From Euclidia mi (Eukaryota; Arthropoda; Insecta; Lepidoptera; Erebidae), in the NCBI GenBank assembly GCA_944739405.2, contig OX123186.2, positions 36,565,551-36,629,550 on the forward strand: a stretch of 64,000 nucleotides of DNA, written 5' to 3'. This document shows positions 34,348 to 47,299 of this stretch, piece after piece. Each line of letters begins with the position of its first letter. The stretch's first letter is position 1. Made by a program: the position numbers and the translations under genes. A model generated the notes under the pieces. It saw nothing but the letters and a program-made list of their open reading frames with translations. It was not told the origin of the DNA and searched no databases.

Positions 34348-35094
34348 ATCTCATTTCTTTTTGTAGATCGTCTTACTTTTGTCCTTTCCGGTACCTTCTA
34401 TTTCTGGTACACCAACAACGAATTTTCTTATCTAAAGCTGTAACTGCAAATGTAGTTTTGTAATACTTTATATTTATATAGGATTACAAAGTTATATATG
34501 TAGTTGATGTATTTCGAAAACTGGACAGAAACTGAAAAATATTTTAATTTTTCCGTGATTCGTATACTAAACACTAATCGTATTCTAAATTTCAAGCCTT
34601 TATGTCTGCTAGAAGTGCCTTAGACTTTTGATGATCGTTCAGTGAGTGACAAAATTAAGAATTTTGACTCGTTATAATTCTTAAACTACTAGTTCAAATT
34701 GAATGAAATTTGAAATACACCATGTTTATACAATGCCTGCATGGTAACTAAATGGTAAAATCAGGCTCCTAGTTTTATCCACAACGAAGTTATAGGGGGT
34801 CGAAAATGGCCTGAATTGCTTCGAGAAAAGGATGGTATGGCCGTGCCGCTTTATTGCTCGACTTGGTGGGTGCCCTGCCGTGCCCCCAGATTTAACCATA
34901 TTATCAGAAAATATGATCACACTAGCGTCAGCGTCCCTACCGCTACGGTGACGATTGTACGCGATCAAACATTGTACAGATCGATACAAAATAATACAAT
35001 TTTAAATATTATTGTTGTTTTTCATACGTCTGTTTCGCTGCTCCATGTGTCGAAGCAGACAGAAGCGCCGTACGAACTTCTCTATTATTTTATT

Positions 35095-35395
35095 TTAGTA
35101 GTATAGAAGGCAAAAAAGCCTGCGGATCGCATGATGGTACGCATTTACGAACGCCTTTAGACACCCGCAATACCAAAGGTGTCACTAGTGCTAAGACTAC
35201 CCATAGACTACTACATAAGTAGGTTGTCAAAGCACTAGTGGTCAAAAGTCTATAAAGACTATCGGTGCCCACTCACTAAAACCACTGCGGTGTCCTCGAC
35301 GTCCCGACACAAAGAAGAAACAGACTCGAAATTATTTGTGTGATACTCATGGCACAGTTAAAAATATAGATGAACACTTAAACCATTGCGCCAAC
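35095..35395 (-). mobile_element. SINE family 4 (copy B, box B deleted)
   Basis: Counterpart of 16330-16650. The segment holding GGGATCGAACCC is missing between ATTATTTGTGTGATAC and TGGCACAGTT. Confidence 0.6.
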
Positions 35396-35681
35396 TATGC
35401 AGACAAAGCTTTAGCCAAGTTGCACTAAACGTGGTCACAGGATACTGTTTATTCATTACCATTATGGCAATAGTAAACTTATTCATTAAATTACGCCCGA
35501 GAAAGCATAATTCAATGCAGCCACTGCAGTATTCGAGTTATGTTTCATTGGCATTTGCTGTATTTGCGTCACGTGGCGCTGAATATCTTTCTATTTACGA
35601 AGTTCTAGTTGGTGCCCGCATTTTATTAGCGCAAGCTTCAAAATTATTATTAATGTACCTAGCTATTTTTATTTCTTTTCT

Positions 35682-35806
35682 AGGTATTTATCAAGTAGAA
35701 ATCGAAATACAGGCGGCGCAAGACAGGTTTATGTGGCAGGCCTTGGAAGAGGCCTGTGTTAGGCAGTGGACGTCTTTCAGCTGAGATAGTAGTAGCAGAA
35801 AGTAAC
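35682..35806 (+). pseudogene. RTE-like LINE C-terminal scrap (copy B)
   Basis: It reads YQVEIEIQAAQDRFMWQAL and EEACVRQWTSFS, then stop, followed by a degenerate (TAG)n tail. The motif xDRxxWxxLEEA is the usual C-terminus of lepidopteran RTE-type ORFs. Confidence 0.5.
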
Positions 35807-38800
35807 ATATAAAAATATTGATCGCAAGTATTGGCCTACATACATAGTCATGCAGATAGGTACCTATTATATGATACTGCAAGCGGCGCACACACATACA
35901 TATATCGTAAACGGAATATTATCAGAAATGAAACTCACCATTGAGGTTTACAACGGGAACAGGTAGCAGATTTATCAATACCATAAAATGGATATAAATT
36001 ACGTATAATAAATGTTCAGACTTTATAACCGTAAAGCGTTTATTTTATTTTAATGGAAAAATGACAAACGATCGACATTATTCGCGATCAGCCGAACAGA
36101 TATCGTACAATTCCTTCCTACTCGTATTGTACCATCTGTTTTAACAACGTATCAATGAATTTAATGCGGTCTTAATGTTGTGTTATCCTTGTTTAAGTTG
36201 CCACGCATACTGGTTTGCAAAACATGTTTTCAATTATGCTTCTGTTTTATTTTTTGCCAACGATAAACTAACGACTACATTGACAATATTTTGTACTCAA
36301 ATCATCTGTTGTTTAAATACCGTTGTATGTCTAATTATTCATATCATTATCTTGCCATTTACTTTTCTATTATGCTATGCTACTCCCTCTTATAAAGTGC
36401 CTAAAAATGTATAATAAGCAAAAAAATTAGGAAACGATTTAGTAAAATCTCTATGTTCGTAAGCCACATAATACGTCAATAAAATAAAATAAAAATACCT
36501 TTAAAAACAGCTTCATTCGTGTTGCAACCTGGCATCTACAATTACCTTCAAACATAAATTATTGTGTGTTATGGCATACTTCACAAACTAAGGCCACGAG
36601 ATAAGCTTAATAGCTATATAATTATCTAGGTTGTACAATAAATACATATAATTTACCAAATAAGCTATTTCACCTTTTTACTAATACTGTAAAACTAAAA
36701 CACAACATACTTGAACTTGTAAAAAGTTTACTAAACAAAATATATGTCAAGTTGCTACGAGTAATAAAATCCACCCGACTTGCGTGTCCGGCCAACAATC
36801 CACAAATTGCGATCGACATGAAAGCCTTAACGATTGAGGAAATTTGGTAAATCACTTCATATAAAACGAACAATGTTGCGGTTCACAATGAAAACGTTTA
36901 ATCAAAAGGGAATTTGGAAAAATGTCAAAGGTCATTACGCCCTTTCTCTCCGTTAATCGCTTGTTGCTCTAGAGACAATGGACAGACAAATTATATTATC
37001 AACCCCACTGTTTTTAAATGGCGTGAAAAGAGCTGTAATAAATTACCGATTTGGTATTAAAATTCAGTTTAACAGTATAAACGGAAGGTGCAATGTTGTA
37101 AAATTTGCGAATTCGATACCGGCACGAGCCTAAAAATCCACAAATAACTATTCCGCACAGCTAAGCAGAATAAAACAAAGTCCGGGTGAACTTTGTGTTC
37201 GCCGCGGGAGTAGCCTTTTATAAATTGCCTTCACTAGCAAATATTTTGATATTTCGTATTGCTTCTTTAATTTTGTTAATTTTGAGGAAATATTTAAAAA
37301 AATATCTTCTCAAAATTCTGCTCTTTAGCAATTTGGTCTGACTCAAATTGGAATCGGACGATGACCGTTGTTCTTGAGAAAATACAGCTGGTGAAATGCA
37401 GTTTTAATATACTCCTTTTTTATCACGAAGTGGTTTAAGCAACCTCTATAATTAAAGCTGCATCAAGCTATGCCGGTTTGATCATGACATGATCTAGCTC
37501 TTTGTATGAGTCAAAATTTGGTAGGTATTTCAAAGTCTGGTAATAAAGGATAAACAACTGAAGCAAAAGCTATGTTTTGAAAAATATGTAAATTTTTACG
37601 TGTCCCAGTGCAGAACCATCAACAAATGTAACTGATCTCGTTGCAAAAAATGTTAGGTCGGCGTAACGGATGTTTCCTTTTTGTTTATTAGTCCAATATC
37701 TGCAACCTTTAAAGTGATCACAATAGATCAAAGTTGTGTGATCACTAAGTCATTTCTGCAAATCAATTCGATTATAATACACACTCAACATTTGTAAAGC
37801 CACTCACGTGGATACTTCCACTTCACCAACTATTTGTTTATTATTCAAAGCACGATACTATATCAGTGTGTCGCTCAAGACTTAAAGTAGATCGAGAAAC
37901 TTTGTTTAGTACAAAATAGCGTGTCTATGTCTACCGTTCAAGTTTGAAACTTAACCGTACCGTAGATTAGTTTGTCATGAACGCGCCGCTGCCTCGTATT
38001 TTTCATGTATTGATATTTTTGACGTAAAGGAAGCGCTCTGAGGTTTCTTTGAGGGAGTATTTGCAAGGCGAATAGATAAGAGTTATCGATAGCCTGGCTT
38101 GGAAGTGCAGTATATGCAGTCATTTGTAAATTGATACTAAATTCGTGATGACATGTATTATTTTTTTAAATTAATTTTAAATTTCATGAGTGAACGTTAC
38201 TGTAAGGTTATCGCGGAGAAACTTCAAGTGCATTACTTCAATGGTCTCCAAAATACCTACTCTACCCGATACATTCAAATATTTGGAAGGAATTAAAGTC
38301 GTGTTATATTAAGTTTTGAGGTACCTAGCTAAAATTTATCTGTTATACCATCTCATCCACTGTAAAAACAAGTATATAAGAAAAGCAAATCCTAAAGATT
38401 GATTATTATAGGTAGTGTAAGTAATACACAGGTGGCAACTACGCTACTCGCCAGCCAGGTCTGCAATTCCATGTTAGGATATAATAGGAGAGGTATGAGG
38501 CAAGTTTTCAGCTTGCCTCAAATACCTATCCAAAATTGATGCCAGTTCTCGGACTACTACTACTCTGCTATATTGCCTTACTTTCTGCTTCTTAACCGGA
38601 CTGTGGCATATTTGTTTAGTGAAATGTATATTTTAAAAAAACGTGCTACGAGTGTTTTTTCTCAGATAATGAAATAAAAAATTAATTAAATAAAGTACTT
38701 GTCATTTTAATCATGTAAGTCCGATAATTGAAAGGTAAAACGTTAGTGTATAAAGTGTTCTTATATTTTTTTATCTGAGGGTACTTGGCATATATGAAAG

Positions 38801-39784
38801 GAATGCGGGAAATTGTTAATGATATCTGTAAAATTCAATAGCTGAGTATCACCGATATTCTTTCAAAAATAATGAAATAAATTCATCTCTTATGAAACAT
38901 TGCATAAACATAATAAAATATTTTAATACCCGTTGATAATTTACAACGCCACATCCAACGGAAGCACGGTCGCCGACTTTTCACTACAAAAAACTCAGTA
39001 CAAAAGTTTTCACAGAATATGTCCGATGCTTTTAATTTCAGTTCATCGAAGGATTTACACATCATCAGTGTTGACAGTTCCTGAAATTTTACTGAATTTC
39101 ATATAATTATGTACTTGCAAAATGTCCCTTCTGGGCATAAAGTTTCATACTCAAGTATTTATCATTGCTAAGTATGTATGAATGAAGTATAAGAATAATA
39201 GTAGCCGCCATGTGCATAATCTATATCTGAGCTCATCTTACTATAAGCTGAGTAAGGCTGTAGTCCAACACATTGGTCAAGTGTGGGTTTGCGGACTTCA
39301 CCTGTCTTTCAAGAACAATAACAGAATTCTTTCTTATGGCAAGACACATTAAAAATCTTCCTATCCTTTTAAATTAATCCTTTTAAATTTAAAATCATGT
39401 TTTGTTACGTCCATAAATACAACTATGAAATTGCATAGCACATATTACTTTATTACGATCGGTTGGTTTACACAAGAAAAATCGCACTTGCGCTCATTCC
39501 CTGAGGGTGCAAATCTAACAAATTGCTTGCGTGAGCAACACTGACGGGCGTACGTGCACGCAGCACTTCGATAAGGTATCGATATCGAGTACTACACTGA
39601 CACTGGCTCTCTCAATTTATATTTCTAATAGCTGTTGCCCGCAGCTTCGCCCGCATATTTTATTTTGATTTAACCGCTTCTGCCCGATCGCGTGGGAGTT
39701 TTGGAAAATGCCTTCTTAATGCACCCCTTCCCCAAGGAACACACATGTCAAACAGCTTCTTGTACCCAATAGTTTTGGCTTTAG

Positions 39785-40613
39785 CACGGTAATAATATCT
39801 AACAGTATTGTAACTCCATACAAGCGCACAAAACTCAAGTTATACCTACGCGCCTCGAGCACAGTACCCATTGTACTGTGCCTATAGTACCCAACAGCCG
39901 CGAACGTGCCGCGGTGACGAACGGACGGTGACGGTTTTTGTAGCAGTGTTCTTTATTTAAATTATAATTATAGCGACGAGTTGTAGACTTATATCGTGCT
40001 GTTTGAACTCCGTTAGATAAGTTTTAAAGATAAGTTTTTCAAATTCAAGATGTAGGTACCAACTATGTTGCAATGTTTACTCCTGAACTTATGCGTGATA
40101 AAGTCATAATTTGATTAGCTTAGTCTATTATTTTATTATGTTGATATTTTTAAAAACATATTGGTATGATTGTAGTAATAATGTATACTAGCAGAACACT
40201 TTTATCCGCGTAAGGGACAATGTATTACTTAATTGAAGTCTGTACTTACTTATCGTGTCGATGGCAACACATTTATATAATTGAAGTCTGTGATTAGTAG
40301 TAGGTACCTTAAGGGTAATTTTCAAAATGGAAGCGGATATGAATATGCTTTGTGTAGGTAACTGCTTAGTCTCCTTGGTGTAACCAAATAGGTAATTTCC
40401 TAGGGTGCTTACATACCTACATGATTCTTATTTGTTTGAATAAAAAAGAAAATAATACTTACAAGCACAAAACAAAAAAAAACTGCGAGTAGGTAGATGC
40501 AGTTAAAATACTTGAGGCCAGCAGCCCTATCGCTTTATTGCGCCCGGCGCGTCTGTAGGCATATAACGCGGGGAGACGGCTGAGTTACAATACTGTTAGA
40601 TTATATTACCGTG
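39785..40613. mobile_element. 829-bp DNA element with about 32-bp TIRs
   Basis: The left end CACGGTAATAATATCTAACA continues GTATTGTAACTC. The right end is its inverted match with a small shift. Flanks GCTTTAG (39778-39784) and GCTATAG (40614-40620) look like a 7-bp duplication with one change. Copy A has a single GCTATAG at 22024-22030. The element interrupts Helitron-like family H2. It contains no transposase and the superfamily is unknown. Confidence 0.8.
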
Positions 40614-40693
40614 GCTATAGGTTGTCTGTCAGTCACACAATAATTTACTTTTTTAATAATTTTATACATACAGATAATGTTGTATAGTTGATG

Positions 40694-40984
40694 GAAGCAG
40701 CGATAGCCTTGTGGAGAGACCGACAGACTGCTACGCAGAGGGTCCGGGTTCGAATCCACGGCGCGCACCGATGACTTTTCAGAGTTATATGCGTATTAAA
40801 TTGTTCATTATCGCTTGCTAAATGGTGAAGGAAAACATCGTGAAGTTCTCCATAATGTTCTCGAAAGATATGTGAAGTCTGCCAACCCACACTTGGCCAG
40901 CGTGGTGGACTATGGCCTTACCCTTTTCATAATGGGAAGAGGCCCGTGCCCAGCAGTGGGACAGTATAAAGGGCTGTTGATGAT
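40694..40984 (+). mobile_element. SINE family 2, full length, copy-B specific
   Basis: Head GAAGCAGCGATAGCCTTGTGG, box B GGGTTCGAATCCACGG near 40746, and a body with GTGAAGTCTGCCAACCC and GCCCAGCAGTGGGAC. It ends in a GTTGATGAT tail. GTTGATGGAA flanks it at 40687-40696 and 40985-40994. Copy A has GTTGATAGAA once at 22090-22099. Confidence 0.85.
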
Positions 40985-41009
40985 GTTGATGGAAAAGTAT
41001 GCTTTTATT

Positions 41010-41072
41010 TTCTTTTTTTTATGGACTCACGCCGGTTTTCGACACACGCCAACATTACACCCACATATTGCC
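41010..41072 (-). mobile_element. 63-bp SINE 3' end, copy-B specific
   Basis: Poly-T, then GGACTCACGCCGGTTTTCG, related to the family-1 3' end. It is flanked by AAGTATGCTTTTATT (40995-41009) and AAGTATGCATTTATT (41073-41087), a 15-bp duplication with one change. Confidence 0.8.
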
Positions 41073-42885
41073 AAGTATGCATTTATTGGCAAAATAGTCC
41101 CAAGATTAAATCACACAGTCAATTAATTATGTCATATATATCATAACAGACATTAACAATTTAACTTACTAAAAACATTCTGAATTTTTATATTTATTTT
41201 TTGAAGTAGAATTTTCAATTTAAATTTAATTAAGTAACAAAGCTTTTCCTAATATCCTTTCCTTAGGTCATAGATAAACCTGTAAAACAAAATAATAATA
41301 GATTTTAAACCGGAGGAGAATAATTAAAAGTCGTGAGTTTGGTGCATCAATATTATTTATGAAAACTTCGTTCATTGAACTCCTGTTTTTTAAAAATATG
41401 TTTATTTATTTGTTGACCAAACTATTAGTTATGTATCTGAACCGCAAAGCTACTCAAAAGCACAATCCGCAGCCATTACTATATAATCACAATTCTAAAA
41501 TAAAAAAATTACTCATACCCGAATCTTCTTCACACCACCAAAAAGCCATCGAACCAAAAGCGTAAAAAAAATTCACATTCCTAAGCGTTATTTTCACAGT
41601 TCATTGGAAAAGTAATAAAAGCTGCGAATACAAAGTAATCGTGGTAAAACGCTTAGTAGCTGCGTAAATGGAAATCAATTCGGTACATGTGAACGACAAT
41701 CCATTCATTGTTGTTTCAAACTTCTTTGTACGTTGATATTTTTTGGAGCGAGGGTTTGTTTGATTTCCTTCCAAGGTTTATGAGTTTTACGAAATATAAT
41801 GTTGTTTACAAGTTGTATCATCGATTGCTGTCGCAATCAAATTATTAAGAACTAGAGGATGCCCGCAGCTATGCCCACACATGTTATTTTTATTTAATCG
41901 TTTCTTCTCGATCCCGTGAGAATTTCAGGAAATCCCCTCTTAGTGCACCCCTATGGTCTCCAAGGAATATACACGCTAAATTGCAGCTTCTTGCGCCTAA
42001 TAGATTCAGCTGTAGTTTGTCTGTCAGTTAGTCAGTAACGCATGAATTTTATATATACTGATGAACAGGCGTCACACACATGTCGCAGGGGAGTTTACAA
42101 ACATACCAGTGTCAGGCGGCGAGGCGGCCGCTTAAACAAATAAGCCAACCATGTAGTCAATACAACATCTAAATATTCTTCTAGAATAAATATAAATACA
42201 CTATTATATAAGTAGCTGATATTGTTGTTTAATATTTCATCGTAAAATCGACGGATATTAAAGTATTTATCACATTCAGTTCGTTGATATCGAAACTGGC
42301 TCAACAAGATAATAATAATTATAGCAATAGCATTTCGTTAAATATTCACTCAGCTCGGATTACATAGATTCGATACGCACCTATGTGTAAATAAATACGT
42401 TTTTAAATAAAGTTTATTTATTGTCTATTCTAATATTAGTTTCATTTTATTACTGAATGTGCTGAAACATCAGACAATGCAGCAATAGTTTTATTTCCAA
42501 AAATAGGCTCATTAAACCAACAGATTATAAACAATCAATTTAGGCTAAATTGGATAACATCGGTTGGTTGAACGGTTAAATATAAAGTATAAAGCATGTT
42601 GTATAAATTATAATTCAATCATTCGTATTGTAGTAAATGCCTTAACAGAAAATCAATTACTTAACAGTAATATTTAAAATTTCTGCACATGACTTCTCAT
42701 TTAGTGTCCTAGGAATCTAGAAAAAAAAAATTATAGAAAAATGTAATAAAAAGCTGCTTTCAAAAATATGCTTCTTTCCAAGTAAATATTTTCGATTTTT
42801 AACTATCGCACCATAAATGTATTTTATTTAGCTTAATTGTGTATTGAATCATTGCCATGAACGTAAATATATCAAAGCATTTTTA

Positions 42886-43713
42886 GGGTTCCGTAGTCCA
42901 CAAGGAACCCGTATAGTTTCATCATGTCCGTCCGACTGTCTGTCCGTCCGCAGCCTAGCTCAAAGACGCCTGGTGCTAGACAGCTGATATTTGACATGAA
43001 TATAGACATAAGATATTACAACAAAACTGTAGAATATAATTTAGGAAAATATTTTTTTAAGGGTATCTCCCCTACATATATAGTGGGGTTGAATTTTCTT
43101 TTGATTGAGTACCCCATCATGTGGGGTATCATTAGATAGGTTTTAAAAAAATATTATTAGTTTGCTCAAATCATTTTTCGATCAAGTGATTGGTTTGTCA
43201 AATATCAAGCTTTGAAGTGAAAAAAATTGTTAGACTCAAGGGTTCCCCCCCTCTCTGCCAGCTAAACTATTAATTTGGAAGAGGTGAAAAAAATCACAAA
43301 TGTAGTACATATAACGAATTTAAAAGGAAAACTATCACGGCTAAGTAGATATCACTAGTTTATGAGTAATCGTCGGTTAACTTATAAATACCTATTTCTG
43401 TGAGTTTACATTGGGCGCGCTGGCTTAATCTTAAAGATATACGTACTTTGGTATGTAATGTACTACGGTACTACGTATGTATAGTAGTAGTATATCTTGG
43501 AAACCACATTTTATGTTTACAATACATAACTGGATACATACATAGTATTTTTCTAAACAAAACTTAGGTTCTTATAATAGTTTTATTAAAATTATATTTA
43601 CAGCAAAATAAACAGTCGGATTTGTTGTACATGAATACCCTTTGTAGCAAGTCATTATGGGCAACTACGAAACCCTACATTGCGCGTGGCCCGACACGCA
43701 CTTGGCCGGTTTT
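42886..43713. mobile_element. 828-bp GGGTTCC-type element, TA-flanked
   Basis: It starts GGGTTCCGTAGTCC with a GTCCGTCCG-rich run and ends GTGGCCCGACACGCACTTGG before CCGGTTTT. TA lies on both sides (42884-42885, 43714-43715), and copy A has the uninterrupted site near 26805-26810. There is no transposase. The TA flank would fit a Tc1/mariner-like or related mechanism, but the poly-T target makes the exact edge ambiguous. Confidence 0.7.
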
Positions 43714-44675
43714 TAAATCTGCTGGCTATAAAATTTGGCATTAATAGAGTAATAAAAATATTTTCAAGTAACGTATTGCCTAATATTATGTTATTTAAGT
43801 ACTGGTACTTAATTAAGCGTTCACGATCTCACCGTTCTTTATATAAAATGAATTGTTTTCATAAAAATTGCCTCATCTAATAATTCTGCCGCAGCTGCGC
43901 GCCGCACTCTTAATTGACGTAATTGAAAAGTTAAAACCTCACGTTTTCCCGTTTCACGTTTTTAAATATTTACTTTAGCACCCAATTAGTGTGACGCTAG
44001 TAGATTTTCTTTTACAAGTTAAGGGGATTGCACACTAAACGAGTGGCCACGACCCGGTGACGTAGACGCAATACCACAGAAATACTTCTCAAACAATTCA
44101 ATATAATTATGTATGCCATAAGTGTGAAACATAAGTAAATCTATGTACGCTTTTAAGCCAAATTACAACATAAGAAATATTCAGTTACCTACTTAGATAT
44201 TATTTATTTAACCATAAAATCGCCGAAAGAAATCATTAAACCATTTTTTACATTATGCTTTTAAAAATAAAACGTGTTATGTATTCATAAAGTCCAAAAT
44301 CAACTACGCCATCTGTATTCCATATATTCGTACGTGTTTCTTACTCCGCTGACACATCACAACCCCTAAAGTAAACTTTGTTCGGTACTCTATTTAATCG
44401 TATACATTTTTATGCAAATATTGAACAACAAACACGCGTTATGGAGTAAAATGGGCATGCAAATGTTGAAGTAACGTCGATAATGTCGTCAAAAAGCAAA
44501 AATATTTTCGCATGACGACGCGGTGGATGTAATTTACATGCTTTTCTCGTATTCGGCTTAAACCTATGCAAAACGAGACACGTGTGTCGTCTGTCATTCT
44601 AAATCCTCCACCTTACCGCCGCTGAGATGTGTACCAACCTTTATACATACCCCGTCCTTTCGCGTCCGCTTTTAA

Positions 44676-45099
44676 GGGGCCTACAAGAGCTAAACGCAAG
44701 TTTTATAATGCTTTAAAGTATATGATTCAATGCAGTTAACACAATCAGAAAAATATATGATATTCTTCAGGATATAATCTAGTTAAGTACTGTGTTGAAA
44801 ACATAATACAACTAACTTTATTCGATAGAAAAAAATCACAAAGATACCTCTAAAAAAAATATTTTAACGAATAAAAACCATATTAAAATACATACAATAA
44901 TTCTGATTTTTTGACAAATTATTCAACAAGCAACATACTAACAAAATACTGTTTTATTTGTTTAATCCGATCAATACATTTTCTGTAATTAATTTATTTT
45001 ATGGTTTGTAAAGCGTTCTGAATGGCCCGTCGTCGTCGCGCTTCTCTTTCTTATGTATACAATCCGACAAGGACAGCGAAGTTAGCTCTTGTAGTCCCC
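44676..45099. mobile_element. 424-bp piggyBac-like MITE (TTAA)
   Basis: TIRs GGGG-C/A-CTACAAGAGCTAA are inverted at the two ends, with TTAA on both sides (44672-44675, 45100-45103). Copy A has a single TTAA at 27764-27767. TTAA duplication is the hallmark of piggyBac-type transposition. No transposase is present. Confidence 0.88.
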
Positions 45100-45822
45100 T
45101 TAACAGGGTCGACTTTGCGCTAAGTTAACGATAAAGCTAATTTCGTTTATTTTTCACTTTACCTGAAAATTAAAGATTAAATAGTCTAATTTGTTATTTC
45201 GTTTAGAAATAACTGTTTAGATTTGCCAACATTCAGAACCGAATTAAATGTATAAATAGAAACGAAAATTTAATTTATCCGCTTATAGGACTCCGTAAAT
45301 AGATGTAGGTAGGCGTTAAAAGTAAAAAATAAAATCACAAAAACGAACGGAACTTATTAATATAAACGACATTCAATAAATTGCGGAAGAAGAACTTTTT
45401 ACGGCCACATCGATCATTCTACGGTCGTTTATGAGTGTTCACATCACATACAGAATAGAGCAATTTAAAGCATTACTGCCATCACTGAAACGTGCTTTCT
45501 AAAGGTTAGGTTTGCTAATGTCGATGGATCGTTGCGTGAGAAGTTTCATTATAACGGTATACGTAGAAATTCACTTGGTTGTACCCATTTTGGTATAATA
45601 AGCACACACTTTGGCCAAAGTGTTGGGTGGTAATCGTGTGCGCGCTACACGGGTAAATTAAACTATGTTATTATATAAAGCTTTTATATTTCACTGTTTT
45701 ATATCTTGAAACTATTTAACTAGAACCCATTCATTAAGAAAACAATACGTGACTTATATTGACGGATAGCATATCATAACATAAATTATACACATTCAAC
45801 TTTTGTTCTTATACATCACATC

Positions 45823-45960
45823 GTAAGGAGCGATATGAGTGCCATCGGATTGACTTTTGAGGATGTAGAAGACCGGGCAAAATGGAGAGATTTGAGCAGG
45901 AAGGCGGACCCTGGCATAGACCGGGATTAATAAACGTCAAGCAGAAGAAGAAGAATTAAA
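45823..45960 (+). pseudogene. RTE-clade LINE 3' end
   Basis: An open frame of 35 codons ends at the TAA at 45928-45930 and reads AIGLTFEDVEDRAKWRDLSR then KADPG. It is followed by a (GAA)n tail. This is the usual ORF2 C-terminus of RTE-type LINEs; everything 5' is missing. Confidence 0.7.
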
Positions 45961-46247
45961 AGCGCGCACGTGCAATGCCCGAACTTACTTGGTGCTACTT
46001 ATCCATGGGGTTATAGGGCATCTAAAGAACATATTGGTGGGGTAAATGCATCGACTTTGTACCTAATAAGAAAACTTCCATACTAACTTTGGACCTCAAT
46101 ATCTCCTGAACCAGTAATTTCCCAGGTATGGTGCCGAAGTAAAAAAATGGTCGTAGTGATTGTTACAACATGGGATTTCAGTTTTCGTTAAGGGTCTTTT
46201 TACATTCTGTATAACAAGCTATTCATAATACGCATATAATTTTGAAG

Positions 46248-46505
46248 ACTGCCTCGTTGGTCTCGCGGCATAAATGTGCGCGTGGGATTGGGAGGTCTCG
46301 GGTTCAATCCCCGGGTCCCAAAGTGTTATTGGGTTTTTCCGTTAGGAAATTCTCAGTAGTAGCACGGAGTCTGGTAATGTGCCCGGTACGGCAATAGGCT
46401 CGCCCCCTAATACGTGGAACTAAAATAAATCTGGCAAATAGTGGGTGTAGCAATATACCTCTGCCTACCTCTTCGGGGATATAGGCGTGAGACTATGTAT
46501 ATATG
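46248..46505 (+). mobile_element. SINE family 1, full length (copy B, shared)
   Basis: Counterpart of 30538. Box B reads GGGTTCAATCCCCG near 46300. Confidence 0.85.
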
Positions 46506-47299
46506 TATGTACATAATTTTTAAGTCCGTAGAGCACGCCGTGGTTTGAACCTGAGGCAGGCAATATATCGATCTCCCTGAGCTATACAGTCTATAAATAC
46601 TCATTCCACACCTTTCGATGAACCATGTCATGTCATTCAAAAACAAAGTCCTTATTTGCATATTGCTTTATGAAAAGGCAATAAACGTTTAACTTATAAT
46701 TTCCTAGAAACGTTCAATATAAAACCTGTAAAAACCGATTGCATTCAACGTACTCCAAGAATACGGTGCGGACTTAAACTCAGTCCAAGTCCATCGTATT
46801 TCGCAGTTTTAAGGGGAAACGCGAAATACCCTCTTTGCTATACTAACGTATAAGTTTATTCCTCACAAAGAATTTCGAACAAGCTTTGCAACCTTTTTAT
46901 GGGCCTTCCAACGGCTAAAAGTGATTTCAATTAGCATATAAAATGTTCAGCTGTTACTCAGATAATTTAAGGTCTACCTGAGAGTATGCTGTTTAGATTT
47001 ATTAACTTTTAATACAAAATAACTTAGACCGCTATGTAAAACATTCGAAGCTAAGTGGATTAATTTAAGCGTGAAAATAGAATACTTAGAAGCAAATTAA
47101 GGTTCTTACGTGTTTCCCTTTAGTAAATATTTTAGTGAAAAAGGACGTTTGAAATTTTCAACATGGCTTCAGGAAGCAGGTACTAGATATTCTTTACGAT
47201 AAATTTAATTAATGAATGTCGTAATTGCACGTTCGCTCGGATTAACATTCACGTGCTAACATATAATGTAATGTCCAATAAGTTCTTGCAAATTAGTGT

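Larger units (their letters stand above)
32662..47297 (+). repeat. tandem segmental duplication, copy B
   Basis: Collinear with 14903-31583. Insertions seen only in B: Helitron 32767-32990, a hairpin element plus extra DNA 34011-34891, a TIR element 39785-40613, two SINEs at 40694-40984 and 41010-41072, a GGGTTCC element 42886-43713, a TTAA element 44676-45099, and an RTE tail near 45823-45960. Homology stops near 47297. Confidence 0.9.

Noticed and set aside
40720..40765. tRNA-like box A/B near 40700-40760
   Set aside because: It is part of a SINE with target-site duplications.
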